The position numbers and the translations under genes are program-made. From the NCBI RefSeq assembly GCF_900113445.1, contig NZ_FOPJ01000005.1:62001-126000 (forward strand): a DNA stretch of 64,000 bases, read 5' to 3'. Positions 18,880-27,851 of the stretch are shown one piece after another. The stretch is from Corynebacterium spheniscorum (GTDB lineage Bacteria > Actinomycetota > Actinomycetes > Mycobacteriales > Mycobacteriaceae). Positions within the stretch are counted from its first letter, which is position 1, and every line of letters starts with the position of its first letter. A model generated the notes under the pieces. It was not told the DNA's origin. It saw nothing but the letters and a program-made list of their open reading frames with translations, and searched no databases.

Positions 18880-20741
18880 TAGTTCTCCTTGAGCGCGTCG
18901 ATGGTTTCATCGATCTCGGCGGGCGGTTCGGCGGCGGATTCTTCATCGAAGAAGGGGCGCAGGCCAAGGGCATATTGGATATCAGAGTTGGAGTTACCGG
19001 CAGCCACCATCGGCCAGACCTGGGCGTCTTCGCCGACAATGAAGTCCAGCACCACCGGGCGGTCATTGATCTCACGGGCTTTTTGGATGGCCGGCAGGAC
19101 TTCTTCCTTCTTTGTCACGCGGATAGCCACGCAACCAAGGGATTCCGATAGGGCAACAAAATCAGGCAGGTATTGGCCCTTATCGCGCAGCTTGGTGTGC
19201 GAGTACTTGCGTTCATAGAAGAGGGTTTGCCATTGGCGCACCATGCCCAGGTTGCCGTTATTGAGCAGGCAGACCTTAAAGGGGAAGCCTTCGATTGCGG
19301 CGGTGACCAGTTCTTGGTTGGTCATTTGGAAGCAACCATCACCATCAACGGCCCACACCTCGCGTTCGGGGGCACCGGCTTTAGCGCCCATGGCCGCGGG
19401 GATGGCATAGCCCATGGTTCCCAGGCCACCGGAGTTGAGCCAGGTACGGGGGCTTTCGAAGTCAATGAACTGTGCGGCCCACATTTGGTGTTGGCCGACG
19501 CCAGCGCAATAAATGGCTTCAGGCCCGACTTCCTTGGAGAGAACCTCCAGGACATATTGCGGGGAGAGCGAACCATCTTCTTGTTCGTCATAGCCGCGCG
19601 GGAAGCGATCTTTAAGACCATCGAGGTACTTCAACCATTCCGCGGTATCCGGGGTGTCCACCCGATCAGTTGCCTGGTAATGCGCCAGAAGTGCTTGGAG
19701 CACCTCGCGGGCATCACCGACGATGGGCACATCCACTGCGCGGATCTTGCCGATCTCAGCTGGGTCCACATCAGCATGGATCACCTTGGCGCCAGGGGCG
19801 AAGGAATCCACATCACCGGTAACGCGGTCATCGAAGCGTGCACCAATGGCGATCAGCAGGTCAGAACGCTGCATGGCGCCGACGGCGGGGACGGTGCCGT
19901 GCATACCGGGCATACCCATGTGCAGTGGGTGCGAATCCGGGAAGGAGCCGAGTGCCATCAAGGTGGTGACGACCGGGATCTTGGTGTACTCAGCGAAAGC
20001 CTTGAGCTGGGCAGAAGCTTCGGCTTTAATGACGCCGCCACCGATATAGAGCACCGGGCGCTTGGATTCACCAATGAGCTTGACCGCTTGAGCGATCTGG
20101 CGGGCATGCGGGGAGGTAACCGGCTTGTAGCCAGGCAGATCAATCCGCGGTGGCCATAGGAAATCCATGGTGGCGTTTTGGACATCCTTGGGGATATCCA
20201 CCAACACCGGGCCGGGGCGACCAGTGGCGGCCAGGTGGAAGGCCTCCGCGATCGCACGCGGAATCTCATTGGGGTTAGTCACCATGAAGTTGTGCTTGGT
20301 GATCGGCAGCGTCACACCACGGATATCGGCTTCTTGGAAAGCATCCGTACCCAAGAGGTTCTGGCCGACCTGGCCGGTAATGGCAACCACCGGAACGGAA
20401 TCCAGGTGGGCATCAGCAAGGGGGGTGACCAGGTTGGTCGCGCCGGGGCCGGAGGTGGCGATGCACACGCCGACGCGGCCAGAGACCTGGGCGTAACCGG
20501 TTGCGGCATGGCCTGCACCTTGTTCGTGGCGAACCAGTACGTGCCGGACCTTCTCCGAACCGTGCAGCGCATCATAAAGCGGCAATACGGCGCCGCCGGG
20601 AAGACCGAAAACAAGATCGGTACCGAGTTCCTCCAAGGAACGCACAATGGCTTCGGCACCGGTAATGCGTTCGGGCTTGGGGACGGAGGGGCGACGCGCG
20701 CCAGGGCGCGGTCGCTGATCTGTGGACGCTGCCTCGTTCAC
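18879..20741 (-). CDS. ilvB: Acetolactate synthase large (catalytic) subunit
   Basis: Thiamine-diphosphate enzyme that condenses pyruvate with pyruvate or 2-oxobutyrate. 620 residues. The catalytic Glu lies in [15 protein letters not shown], the FAD region follows, and the ThDP/Mg motif is [15 protein letters not shown] with [14 protein letters not shown] 25-residue N-terminal lead ([17 protein letters not shown]) is typical of corynebacteria. Start codon GTG at 20741, preceded by AAGGAGCA. Expression is likely set by the leader peptide and attenuator upstream. Confidence 0.97.
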   Translation of the reverse strand: MNEAASTDQRPRPGARRPSVPKPERITGAEAIVRSLEELGTDLVFGLPGGAVLPLYDALHGSEKVRHVLVRHEQGAGHAATGYAQVSGRVGVCIATSGPGATNLVTPLADAHLDSVPVVAITGQVGQNLLGTDAFQEADIRGVTLPITKHNFMVTNPNEIPRAIAEAFHLAATGRPGPVLVDIPKDVQNATMDFLWPPRIDLPGYKPVTSPHARQIAQAVKLIGESKRPVLYIGGGVIKAEASAQLKAFAEYTKIPVVTTLMALGSFPDSHPLHMGMPGMHGTVPAVGAMQRSDLLIAIGARFDDRVTGDVDSFAPGAKVIHADVDPAEIGKIRAVDVPIVGDAREVLQALLAHYQATDRVDTPDTAEWLKYLDGLKDRFPRGYDEQEDGSLSPQYVLEVLSKEVGPEAIYCAGVGQHQMWAAQFIDFESPRTWLNSGGLGTMGYAIPAAMGAKAGAPEREVWAVDGDGCFQMTNQELVTAAIEGFPFKVCLLNNGNLGMVRQWQTLFYERKYSHTKLRDKGQYLPDFVALSESLGCVAIRVTKKEEVLPAIQKAREINDRPVVLDFIVGEDAQVWPMVAAGNSNSDIQYALGLRPFFDEESAAEPPAEIDETIDALKEN

Positions 20742-20896
20742 GACTGGGGTGCTCCTTCAAAAAGGTGGACTATGGGGGATATGTACTTTTCCTTCGCTCC
20801 CATATGGGTGGTGGGAGTGCGTGCGTCCTTCAAGGGGTGTTGAAGTCCGAGATCATCATTCCTTGTACATGGGATGTTAGCCCTAACAATGAGAAA

Positions 20897-20933
20897 GCCC
20901 CCGAGCAGCCACGTGTTTCGTGGTGTCGAGGGC
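20897..20933 (-). terminator. ilvBNC attenuator terminator
   Basis: On the minus strand CCCTCGACACCAC pairs with GTGGCTGCTCGGGGG across a 7-base loop, and CTTTCTC follows. It lies 27 bases after the leader-peptide stop and about 155 bases before the ilvB start, the arrangement expected of a translation-controlled attenuator. Confidence 0.8.
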
Positions 20934-20959
20934 GCTTGCTGTGTACGACTATTCGTCCG

Positions 20960-21007
20960 TCACGGCAGGCGCCGGCACGGTACGAGAATAAGTCGAGTGA
21001 TGATCAT
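20960..21007 (-). CDS. ilv leader peptide
   Basis: Short ORF encoding MIITRLILVPCRRLP: of 15 residues three are Ile, three are Leu and one is Val. This resembles the C. glutamicum ilvB leader peptide in length, composition and the RRLP end. Starvation for these amino acids should stall ribosomes and prevent formation of the downstream terminator. A second in-frame ATG two codons upstream (21013) is possible, but the promoter spacing places the transcript start at about 21007-21008, so a leaderless start at 21007 is favoured. No Shine-Dalgarno sequence precedes it. Confidence 0.8.
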   Translation of the reverse strand: MIITRLILVPCRRLP

Positions 21008-21014
21008 GGCCATG

Positions 21015-21043
21015 ATTCTAAAGGGCGGAAAGATAAATCACAA
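21015..21043 (-). promoter_or_regulatory. ilvB promoter
   Basis: On the minus strand TTGTGA (21043-21038) and TAGAAT (21020-21015) are separated by 17 bases; TAGAAT fits the corynebacterial -10 TAnAnT. Seven or eight bases further is the leader-peptide ATG at 21007, implying a leaderless leader mRNA. Position and spacing are seen; activity is inferred. Confidence 0.6.
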
Positions 21044-21106
21044 TTCGGGTTGAAGGTGGGCTATCTGTACCCCTACGACGGCGGTGGCGGGGCTACCATC
21101 GCTGTC

Positions 21107-22663
21107 ATGCCGAACTCCTACATTGCGAACCTGCTGTGGAACTGGGCCGCCCACACTGGGTTACCTCTCGCTTTAGTGGTTGTTGCTGCGTTTTTAGTGC
21201 CCCGGGTGGGGCGCTTTATTATCCGCATTGTTGACCACTCCATTGCCTCCCGAGATGACCACGATGAGGGCAAAACCCGGCGCGCCTTCGCGGGGGTAGC
21301 TGTCTATCTAGGACAGCTGCTGGCCTACTTCCTCTTGTTGGTGGCACTGCTGAAAATCCTGGGCTTCTCTTTGGTGGGTGCAGCGATCCCCGCCACGGTT
21401 GCTTCGGCTGCTATTGGTTTAGGTGCTCAAAGCATCATCGCGGACTTCTTAGCTGGGTTCTTCATCCTCACCGAGAAGCAATTCGGTGTGGGCGATTGGG
21501 TGCGCTTTGAGGGCAATGGCATTCAGGTGGAAGGCACCGTCATCCAAATCACCATGCGGGCAACGCGGATCCGCACCTTGGCAGAAGAAACGGTGATTAT
21601 TCCGAACTCCACTGCGCGGGTGTGCATCAACTCCTCTAACTATTGGTCTTGCGCGGTAGTGGTGATTCCGGTGCCGCTATTGGGGTCTGATTCTCCGCAG
21701 GAAGCAATTGAGCGTTCCCGGCGCGCTGCCCAAGGTGCTTTGGAGCGTAGCGATATTCAGCCGATGATCCGTGGGGATTTAGAGGTACAACCAGCGGTGA
21801 GCATTACTCCCCCGACCACGGTGGGGATGCCCTGGATGATGGATATGCGGCTATTGGTTCAGGTGAATGCGGGTTCGCAGTGGGCGGTAGAGCGTGCGAT
21901 TCGTACCGCGATTGTCTCGGAATTCTGGGATGAGTATGGTTCCGCCACCACCATGACTGGGCATGTTCAGCGCGATCTGAAAGCGCATATTCCGGGGATG
22001 GATGTTCCTGAACCAGCCCCAGGTGAGCATTATCATTCGCCGCGCGCCGGGGCGGCGGAAGTTCATGAGATTCAGGATCCCGCTAGCACCGATAACCTCA
22101 ACGGGCCACAACCCAAACTGAGCCGCATGGCGCGAACAGAAGAAGAAGTTGATGAGGCTGCGGGGATGAGTGGGCTTTTTAGGACCGAGCACTATAAGGG
22201 GGCGACGCGCCAAATCCTCTCCTTGGGTGGGAAGATCCGGCCCTCTACTGGTTTCTTGCTCTTCTTATTGGGGTTGCTCATTGTGTTGCGCGGGATGACG
22301 CTTCAAACCGGGGAGAACTGGGATGGCCCGGATGGTTGGTTGGCTCCCCCACGGTCTTCTACGTCCTCCACCTCAACTCCGGCACCTAGCTCGCCCTCGG
22401 CGCCGGTGTCTCCTAGTGTGAGCTCGCCGGTGCCGACTACTGGCACGCAGCAGCCTCAGGAAACTCCTCGGGATGGGGTGCGGGAGACACCTCGGGAAAG
22501 TGCCGAGGCGGGCACGCGGCCGAATCCTGAGGAAACGCCGCGGGATACGGCTACCTCAACGCCAGGGAATGCCCCGGATGAGCGTGGCTCGGAGAGCTCT
22601 ACCGCTCGGGTCTCCCCCACTGAGAGATCATCGGAAGTAAGTACCACAACACCTGTGCGTTAG
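21107..22663 (+). CDS. mscCG: Mechanosensitive channel MscCG (glutamate exporter)
   Basis: MscS-type channel of 518 residues close to C. glutamicum MscCG (NCgl1221), which opens on membrane tension and exports glutamate. Three N-terminal membrane segments lead to the pore helix region AAIPATVASAAIGLGAQSII and the beta domain FGVGDWVRFEGNG. The corynebacterial C-terminal extension is present: an acidic linker, a fourth membrane segment (STGFLLFLLGLLIVLRG, near 380-400) and a Ser/Thr/Pro-rich outer tail of about 100 residues. ATG at 21107 chosen because the channel homology begins there; the long upstream frame crosses the ilv leader. Adjacent to ilvB as in C. glutamicum. Confidence 0.93.
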   Translation: MPNSYIANLLWNWAAHTGLPLALVVVAAFLVPRVGRFIIRIVDHSIASRDDHDEGKTRRAFAGVAVYLGQLLAYFLLLVALLKILGFSLVGAAIPATVASAAIGLGAQSIIADFLAGFFILTEKQFGVGDWVRFEGNGIQVEGTVIQITMRATRIRTLAEETVIIPNSTARVCINSSNYWSCAVVVIPVPLLGSDSPQEAIERSRRAAQGALERSDIQPMIRGDLEVQPAVSITPPTTVGMPWMMDMRLLVQVNAGSQWAVERAIRTAIVSEFWDEYGSATTMTGHVQRDLKAHIPGMDVPEPAPGEHYHSPRAGAAEVHEIQDPASTDNLNGPQPKLSRMARTEEEVDEAAGMSGLFRTEHYKGATRQILSLGGKIRPSTGFLLFLLGLLIVLRGMTLQTGENWDGPDGWLAPPRSSTSSTSTPAPSSPSAPVSPSVSSPVPTTGTQQPQETPRDGVRETPRESAEAGTRPNPEETPRDTATSTPGNAPDERGSESSTARVSPTERSSEVSTTTPVR

Positions 22664-22673
22664 CATGGTCCCC

Positions 22674-23336
22674 ATGGCTGATTCTGTCACTGGTTCTGAA
22701 ACCAAGGTTTTCCGCCCCGAACGCACCCATATTTTCGCCGCGGTGCTTATTACCCTCATCAGCTTATTGGGTATCGGGGCGGAGCCTCTCAAACTCGGGT
22801 GGTTACTACTTTTCCCGCTGGGGTATATCTATTGGACGCTGCGCGCCCGCACCGAGGTGTCCCCCACTAAAGGAATCAGCGCGAAGTATGGTTTCCGCGG
22901 CAACCAGTCTGTCACCTGGGAGGATTTCCAGGGCATTGGGTTTAAAGGTGGCAGCACCTTTGCGCAACGCCGCGATGGCAGCACCTTCAATCTTCCGGCC
23001 GTGTCCTTCAATTCCTTACCGGAGCTTTCGGTTGCCTCCCAAGGCCGCATCCAGGATGCGTTGAGCGAAGGCCGTGCCGCAGCGGATGAGAAGATCGTGG
23101 TCACTTATAAGGATGGCCGCCAGGTGCTGATGACCCGCGAGGAGTATGCGGCAACGCACCCGGATGAAGCCATCCCCGGGGAGGCGCAGGCAGAGCCTAA
23201 GGCAGAGCGTCAGGCAGAGGCGCAGGCGGAGCCTAAGGCAGAGCGTCAGGCAGAGGCCGCGGCACAGCCCGTAGCAAAGCCCGCGGCGCAGCCAAACCCC
23301 CAAGAAGAGCGCAAACCAGAATCCCAGGTGGACTAG
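22674..23336 (+). CDS. PH-domain membrane protein (CFP-6-like)
   Basis: 220 residues with one or two N-terminal membrane segments (HIFAAVLITLISLLGIG, LGWLLLFPLGYIYWTL) and a bacterial PH_6 domain at about 50-160 (YGFRGNQSVTWEDFQGIGF). M. tuberculosis has the PH protein CFP-6 (Rv3004) next to ilvB1, so the neighbourhood is conserved. The C-terminal 60 residues are a low-complexity Ala/Glu/Pro/Gln tail with a perfect 12-residue duplication. Start at ATG 22674; another ATG at 22665 lies directly after the mscCG stop. Function unknown. Confidence 0.8.
   Translation: MADSVTGSETKVFRPERTHIFAAVLITLISLLGIGAEPLKLGWLLLFPLGYIYWTLRARTEVSPTKGISAKYGFRGNQSVTWEDFQGIGFKGGSTFAQRRDGSTFNLPAVSFNSLPELSVASQGRIQDALSEGRAAADEKIVVTYKDGRQVLMTREEYAATHPDEAIPGEAQAEPKAERQAEAQAEPKAERQAEAAAQPVAKPAAQPNPQEERKPESQVD
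23181..23252 (+). repeat. 36-bp tandem duplication in the PH-protein tail
   Basis: Two copies, 23181-23216 and 23217-23252, differ at one base and encode EAQAEPKAERQA twice, with a third start (EA) following. In-frame, so the copy number can change without a frameshift. Confidence 0.9.
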
Positions 23337-23364
23337 CTAGAAAGGACCTTCTACCCTTAGTCCG

Positions 23365-24663
23365 GTGATAAAGAGCAGCCCGACTTCTTCTCCCCGCAGT
23401 GCATCTTCTTTTGATGGCTACCGCCTCGCTGATCTTTTGAATATCCTCACGGTGCTTGGCCTGCTCGCCGGCGCCGCTGCGATTTTCAAACAAACCCGCA
23501 TCACCGATTTCCCGGTTGATATGGCGGTCTACCGCGAAGGTGTTCGCGCCTTCCTTGCAGGCGAGCCGGTCTACTCCGTGCCCATGAATGTGGGCGATCT
23601 GGAGCTGCCTTTTATTTACCCACCTTTCGGGGCGCTCATCATGTCGCCACTGGTGCTCATCCCCGGCATCAATGATGACCTAGCCGGCAATATTATGATC
23701 CGGCTGTCCGGGGTTTTGCTTCTCGGCTGCCTCTATTTCACCGCCCGAGCAGTATTCTCCCGCCGCTATGGCCTGGTGTTGGCGGCCGTGTGCTGGCCCT
23801 TGGTGCTCATGATGGAGCCGGTGTGGCTCAACGCCGGTTTCGCCCAAATCAATATTGTGATTATGTCCCTGGTGGTTTTCGACCTCGTACCCAGGCGCCG
23901 CTGGCTTCCCCAAGGCTCACTTATCGGTATTGCCGCCGCCATCAAGCTCACGCCCTTAGCGATGCTGCTTTTCTTCCTGCTCCGCAAGGACTTCCGCGCC
24001 ATTATCACCGCAGGAGTATCCGCGCTACTTATGACCGCGGTGGCAGCCCTGGTGCGTTTCGATGCCACCAAGGAATATTTCTCTACCGTCATCTTCGGTC
24101 TTGGTACTAAAGCTGACTTCGGAGTGGATACCGCTTATACCTCGAATTCTTCACTCAAGGGCATGCTCATGCGCTGGCACCTTTCTGAAGATGCCATGCT
24201 GCATTCCAGCTGGCTAGCCCCGGTGTGGCTGATCCTGGTTATCGGCACCATTATCGGTGGTGCGCTGATTATGTGGGCATTATTAAAACGCGGCCTGGAA
24301 GTCGAATCCTGGCTGGTCAACGCCGTAGTGATGTTGCTGATTTCCCCGGTGTCTTGGTCGCATCACTGGGTGTGGTTGGCGCTGGTGCTGCCGGTCGCCG
24401 CAGCATGGGCAGCGCATCTAAAGAACTGGGCGATGCTCGGCGTTGTCGCGCTTTGGGCCTGCTGGGTACTCAGGGAACCGCCCAAGTGGTGGTACGGGGA
24501 TGGCAATAGTGGCTACTTCCTGAATTTCTGGCAGAAGATCCTGGTCAGTGATTTCACCTGGCTAGCCCTCGCCCTCTTACTCACTATTGCGTGGACTCTG
24601 TGGAGCTCCCGCGGCGAAGGCTCCCGCAGGCAACACAACCCACACGCCGCAAGCAACGCCTAA
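23365..24663 (+). CDS. GT87-type polyprenyl-phosphate-dependent mannosyltransferase
   Basis: 432-residue polytopic glycosyltransferase of the DUF2029/GT87 family, which adds alpha-1,2-mannose from polyprenyl-phosphate-mannose to lipoglycans. About ten membrane segments. The first periplasmic loop holds the family pattern TDFPVDMAVYREGVRAFLAGEPVY, here shown only in part (DMAVYREG), with the catalytic Asp, and FIYPPFGAL. SPVSWSHHW near 330 is the second family landmark. GTG start at 23365, preceded by AGAAAGGACC about 20 bases away. Its acceptor is not deducible; corynebacterial lipomannan is likely. Confidence 0.85.
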   Translation: MIKSSPTSSPRSASSFDGYRLADLLNILTVLGLLAGAAAIFKQTRITDFPVDMAVYREGVRAFLAGEPVYSVPMNVGDLELPFIYPPFGALIMSPLVLIPGINDDLAGNIMIRLSGVLLLGCLYFTARAVFSRRYGLVLAAVCWPLVLMMEPVWLNAGFAQINIVIMSLVVFDLVPRRRWLPQGSLIGIAAAIKLTPLAMLLFFLLRKDFRAIITAGVSALLMTAVAALVRFDATKEYFSTVIFGLGTKADFGVDTAYTSNSSLKGMLMRWHLSEDAMLHSSWLAPVWLILVIGTIIGGALIMWALLKRGLEVESWLVNAVVMLLISPVSWSHHWVWLALVLPVAAAWAAHLKNWAMLGVVALWACWVLREPPKWWYGDGNSGYFLNFWQKILVSDFTWLALALLLTIAWTLWSSRGEGSRRQHNPHAASNA

Positions 24664-24695
24664 GGCGCAAGCGCCACCCAATACGAGCAATAGAA

Positions 24696-24724
24696 AAAGC
24701 ACCCCGCGAAAGCGCGAGGTGCTT
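24696..24724. terminator. Terminator between convergent GT87 and DoxX genes
   Basis: AAGCACC-CCGCG and CGCG-AGGTGCTT form a hairpin with a short loop, preceded by AAAAA on the plus strand, so it suits minus-strand termination best and may work both ways. Confidence 0.7.
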
Positions 24725-24735
24725 CAAGGCTCTCG

Positions 24736-24777
24736 AGCCCCAAAAGGCCCAAGCCCCAAAAGGCCCAAGCCCCAAAT
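24736..24777. repeat. 16-bp short tandem repeat
   Basis: AGCCCCAAAAGGCCCA occurs twice in direct succession (24736-24751, 24752-24767) plus a partial third copy. It lies in the gap between the terminator and the DoxX stop. Confidence 0.8.
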
Positions 24778-24809
24778 GGCACTCAGGCGCCGAAAGGCTC
24801 TCAGCCTAC

Positions 24810-25838
24810 TTAGCGCAGCGGGTTGACACCTGCGCCGAACCACCACAGTGCCACGCCACCGGCGATCGCCAGGACCACGAAGATCCAGGAGCTAGCCAAG
24901 GGGCGACGTGCCCAGGAGCGGTTGAGGTCGAAGGAGTAAAGACCCGGGCCGGTGAACTGCAGAACCAGGGAAATCACCAGCAGCATAATCGGCAGGGTCA
25001 CGGTCTCCGGCCAGGCGAAGACATTAAAGCCAACTCCACTTTGAGTCAGCGCATGCAGCGCCATAAAGGACGTGACAATAGTCGCGACCGCCGCAAACAG
25101 CGGAGTAATCAGGCCGAAGATCAAGAACACACCAGCAGCCAATTGCATGCTCGGCACCGCAATGGAAAGCAGCGATGCCTGGTTATAGCTGGCGAATTCC
25201 GCTTCCAGCCCGCTAAGCCCGGAATTACCGCCGAGGCGGAAGAAGGTACCCAGCGCAGTGATCACCAGGTAAGCCCCGAGCAAAAGACGCAGGATCAGAA
25301 TGCCCCAGTCCATGGTGCCGCGGCGAGGATCTAAAGCAACGGCAGCTTCCTCTTCTTCTTGGTCGGTGAGGTAACCATTTTCCGGATAACCCGGCGCAGG
25401 CGTGGCCACAGGGGCTGCCGGCGGGGCAATCACTTCCGGTTGAGCCGGGCGCGGTGCCGCGGGCTGCGCAAAATCTTGGTCCCGATAAGGCTCCGCCGCA
25501 GGTGCCGCAGGTGCAGCCGGAGGAGGCGTACTCGGCCGATCAAAAGCGGTGGTCGGAGCGTCAGAACGCAAAGGAGCGTCAGAACGCAAAGGAGCATCCG
25601 AGTGCACAGGCGCATCCGACTGCAGCGGTGCTTCAGTGCGGTCTAGGGAGACCGTCTCCGCATCCGCACGCGGGGGAATGGACTGCGGCGCAGCACGACC
25701 AGTCCGCGAGTAAATATCGTCCCCGGAGCTAACTTTGTTTTCCGGGGCCGCACCATCACCGCGGTAGGTGGGCACATCCAGGTCATCGAAATCATTGGCG
25801 CCCGCGCGATCGGGCACCTGATTATTGTTATTCGTCAT
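24810..25838 (-). CDS. DoxX-family membrane protein with long disordered N-terminus
   Basis: 342 residues. The C-terminal half is a DoxX/DoxD-like four-helix membrane domain (WGILILRLLLGAYLVITAL, QLAAGVFLIFGLITPLFA, VTLPIMLLVISLVLQFTG, WIFVVLAIAGGVALWWFG). The first 180 residues are hydrophilic, rich in Asp, Pro and Ala, with SDAPLR-type repeats. M. tuberculosis Rv3005c, a DoxX protein, is in the same ilvB/CFP-6 neighbourhood and takes part in a membrane oxidoreductase complex; that role is only a suggestion here. ATG at 25838 preferred over GTG at 25847. Confidence 0.85.
   Translation of the reverse strand: MTNNNNQVPDRAGANDFDDLDVPTYRGDGAAPENKVSSGDDIYSRTGRAAPQSIPPRADAETVSLDRTEAPLQSDAPVHSDAPLRSDAPLRSDAPTTAFDRPSTPPPAAPAAPAAEPYRDQDFAQPAAPRPAQPEVIAPPAAPVATPAPGYPENGYLTDQEEEEAAVALDPRRGTMDWGILILRLLLGAYLVITALGTFFRLGGNSGLSGLEAEFASYNQASLLSIAVPSMQLAAGVFLIFGLITPLFAAVATIVTSFMALHALTQSGVGFNVFAWPETVTLPIMLLVISLVLQFTGPGLYSFDLNRSWARRPLASSWIFVVLAIAGGVALWWFGAGVNPLR
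25558..25629 (-). repeat. 18-bp repeats in the DoxX N-terminal region
   Basis: Four successive 18-bp units; the first two (25558-25575, 25576-25593) are identical and the next two diverged. They encode the SDAPLR/SDAPVH series. Confidence 0.85.
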
Positions 25839-25970
25839 GCCTGCCACAATAGGCGAGGCTAAGCCCGAACATCGGTAGCCGCCGCGGCGTGTGTACGAAA
25901 AGATGGGAACTTGTTAGCCGCTTGTTATCCCCTCATTTCCGGAATACAGCCTGCGCATATGCAAATTTCT

Positions 25971-26813
25971 TTAAGAAACTGACTGCCCACAACCACTCAG
26001 CACCCGATCAATCGCCTCATATTCCGCCTGCGTCACCCACAACCGATACGCCGCTTTTACCTCCACTTGTCGACTCACATACTCGCAGCGAAAACCCTTC
26101 GCCGGCGGCAACCATGTCGCCGCATCCCCAGCCCCTTTTTGCTGGTTCAAGCGCCCATCCACCGCCAGCAAATTCCGCGGATCATTCGCAAAATTCCGGC
26201 GCGCTTGCTCACTTAATTGCTGTGCCCCCTTCACCCACGCATCCGCCAGCGGCACCACATGATCGATCTGCACTTTCGCACTTTCCGACCCACGTTCAAA
26301 CTCAATAATCTCACCGGAATATGGGTCCTCCAGGGTGCCCGTGAGCACCACGCAATCTCGAGTTCGTGGTTTATAGGTCACATTCTTTAAATCGCGATTC
26401 AAAATGTCATTTCGAGTATCGCATCCGTTATGCCCAAATTCCACCTCCACATCATCGCTCCAACGCTGCCCAAATTTCGCCCGCTCATACCCAGTTTTCG
26501 GCGCGCGTCCCTTAATCTCCAAAGTGTTCAACAGCTCGCGGGCTGAACTCCCCTCAGGAAGCGGTACCGGCGCAGTCACCGTCCCGCTCACTTCCTCCGA
26601 CTCGGACTCCCCTGCCACCGGCTCCCCAAGCGATCCCGCGGTAACCTCCACCGTGGTCGTCACCTGTTCAGTGCTGGTCACCGTCTCGGTATTGGTCACC
26701 ACCACCGTTCGCGGCTCCCCACATGCCCCCAGCACAACAGCGCACACAGTCATCACAATCGCGAAGAAAACTTTGGGCAAAGCTTCTCGAGATCGGGTGC
26801 CTGGGGTTCTCAT
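25971..26813 (-). CDS. Secreted HNH endonuclease lipoprotein (DUF1524)
   Basis: 280 residues. N-terminal signal with lipobox VLGAC (residues about 26-30), a Val/Thr/Glu-rich linker to about 85, then the GmrSD C-terminal-like HNH domain: CDTRNDILNRDL, a disulphide-type Cys pair region, QIDHVVPLADAW with the catalytic His, and NLLAVDGRLNQQKGAGDAATWLPP. This is a known actinobacterial family of exported nuclease-like proteins; targets are not established. ATG at 26813 gives the best signal peptide; two upstream starts are open. It stands next to lysG without obvious coupling. Unlike the DUF262 protein of this window its HNH residues are intact. Confidence 0.82.
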   Translation of the reverse strand: MRTPGTRSREALPKVFFAIVMTVCAVVLGACGEPRTVVVTNTETVTSTEQVTTTVEVTAGSLGEPVAGESESEEVSGTVTAPVPLPEGSSARELLNTLEIKGRAPKTGYERAKFGQRWSDDVEVEFGHNGCDTRNDILNRDLKNVTYKPRTRDCVVLTGTLEDPYSGEIIEFERGSESAKVQIDHVVPLADAWVKGAQQLSEQARRNFANDPRNLLAVDGRLNQQKGAGDAATWLPPAKGFRCEYVSRQVEVKAAYRLWVTQAEYEAIDRVLSGCGQSVS

Positions 26814-26896
26814 TTCAGCTTGGGCAAGCAAGTGGGTGGGCGTAAACATCACGGGGCACACCTTAACTAATCCGCTGGGTCACACCCTCTTCTTAA

Positions 26897-27781
26897 TTAG
26901 TCTTTTTGTTCGAGAACCTGGTGTGCAGCATCCACCACTGCCCTGGTCAACCCCTCTAATAGTCGAGATTCCAAGCGCCAGCGCTGCCAATGCAACTCCA
27001 CCGAAAGCACCTCATCATCAAGGCACACCAGCTCCCCGCTTTCCACCAAGGGGCAACACTGTAATTCCGGCACCAGCGCCCACCCCAACCCCGCGCAACA
27101 AGCTTTGACAAAAGCCTCTGAGCTGGGAATATTCGAGATCCTGCGCTGCCCCAAGGTGGCTGATTGTACACGCCCATGCAGGTCTTCATCCTGCAGCGCA
27201 TCCCTTGGACCGAAACGAAGCGCCGGCATCGCCGCCCAATCCAATTCGCCATTATCTAAACGAAAGGCATCGCGTAGTTCCGCGGTTCCTACGGCGCGAT
27301 AATGCATCACACCTAAAGATAAGGAGTCACAGCCTGACACCGGCTGAGATTCCCGGGTCACCGCCCCCATCACATCACCTCTGCGCAAGAGGTTCAGGGT
27401 GTGCGCCTCATCTTCAATCCGCAACCTCAAAGTCGCTTCGCCGGCTTGGGCCACGCTCCTAAACACCGGGGAAAACCAGGTAGCCACAGAGTCCGCATTC
27501 ACTGCAATGCTCAAGGGCACACGATCCAAGCGCTCCCGCAGCCGCGCATCCGTTTCCGCCTGCAACAGCGCCATCCTCCTGGCGGCCTGCACCAACACTT
27601 CGCCCGCTTCGGTAGCGGTTGGTGGCGCGGTCCGGTGAATAAGAATCCTCCCCACCTGTTTTTCTAACGCCTTAATGCGCTGACTCACCGCCGAAGGGGT
27701 GATCGCCAGCTGCGCAGCAGCGGCTTCAAAACTGCCTTCGTCGAGGATAGCGAGGAGGGTGCTCAACTGTGCCGGGTTCAT
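26897..27781 (-). CDS. lysG: LysR-type activator of lysine/arginine export
   Basis: 294-residue LysR-family regulator. Winged helix-turn-helix at about 3-60 (TLLAILDEGSFEAAAAQLAI), effector domain after 90. It is divergent from lysE, the arrangement of C. glutamicum lysG/lysE, where LysG with L-lysine, L-arginine or L-histidine activates lysE. The 70-bp shared promoter region is AT-rich and should hold the LysG site. Identity rests on family plus synteny. Confidence 0.93.
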   Translation of the reverse strand: MNPAQLSTLLAILDEGSFEAAAAQLAITPSAVSQRIKALEKQVGRILIHRTAPPTATEAGEVLVQAARRMALLQAETDARLRERLDRVPLSIAVNADSVATWFSPVFRSVAQAGEATLRLRIEDEAHTLNLLRRGDVMGAVTRESQPVSGCDSLSLGVMHYRAVGTAELRDAFRLDNGELDWAAMPALRFGPRDALQDEDLHGRVQSATLGQRRISNIPSSEAFVKACCAGLGWALVPELQCCPLVESGELVCLDDEVLSVELHWQRWRLESRLLEGLTRAVVDAAHQVLEQKD

Positions 27782-27851
27782 GAAGCTATTCTAAGCCATC
27801 TCAAGAAAATATAAATGGACTTATTCGGGCGTTGCTTTGAGAATGAGAGCC

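Noticed and set aside
19173-20159. 328-codon frame opposite ilvB
   Set aside because: Same reason as the ilvC shadow; no domain recognised.
20876-20887. GTTAG-CC-CTAAC dyad in the ilvB leader as a DtxR box
   Set aside because: Only about half of the 19 consensus positions match, and iron control of ilvB is not expected.
20765-21106. N-terminal extension of the MscCG frame
   Set aside because: It crosses the ilv leader peptide and promoter on the other strand and has no channel homology before 21107.
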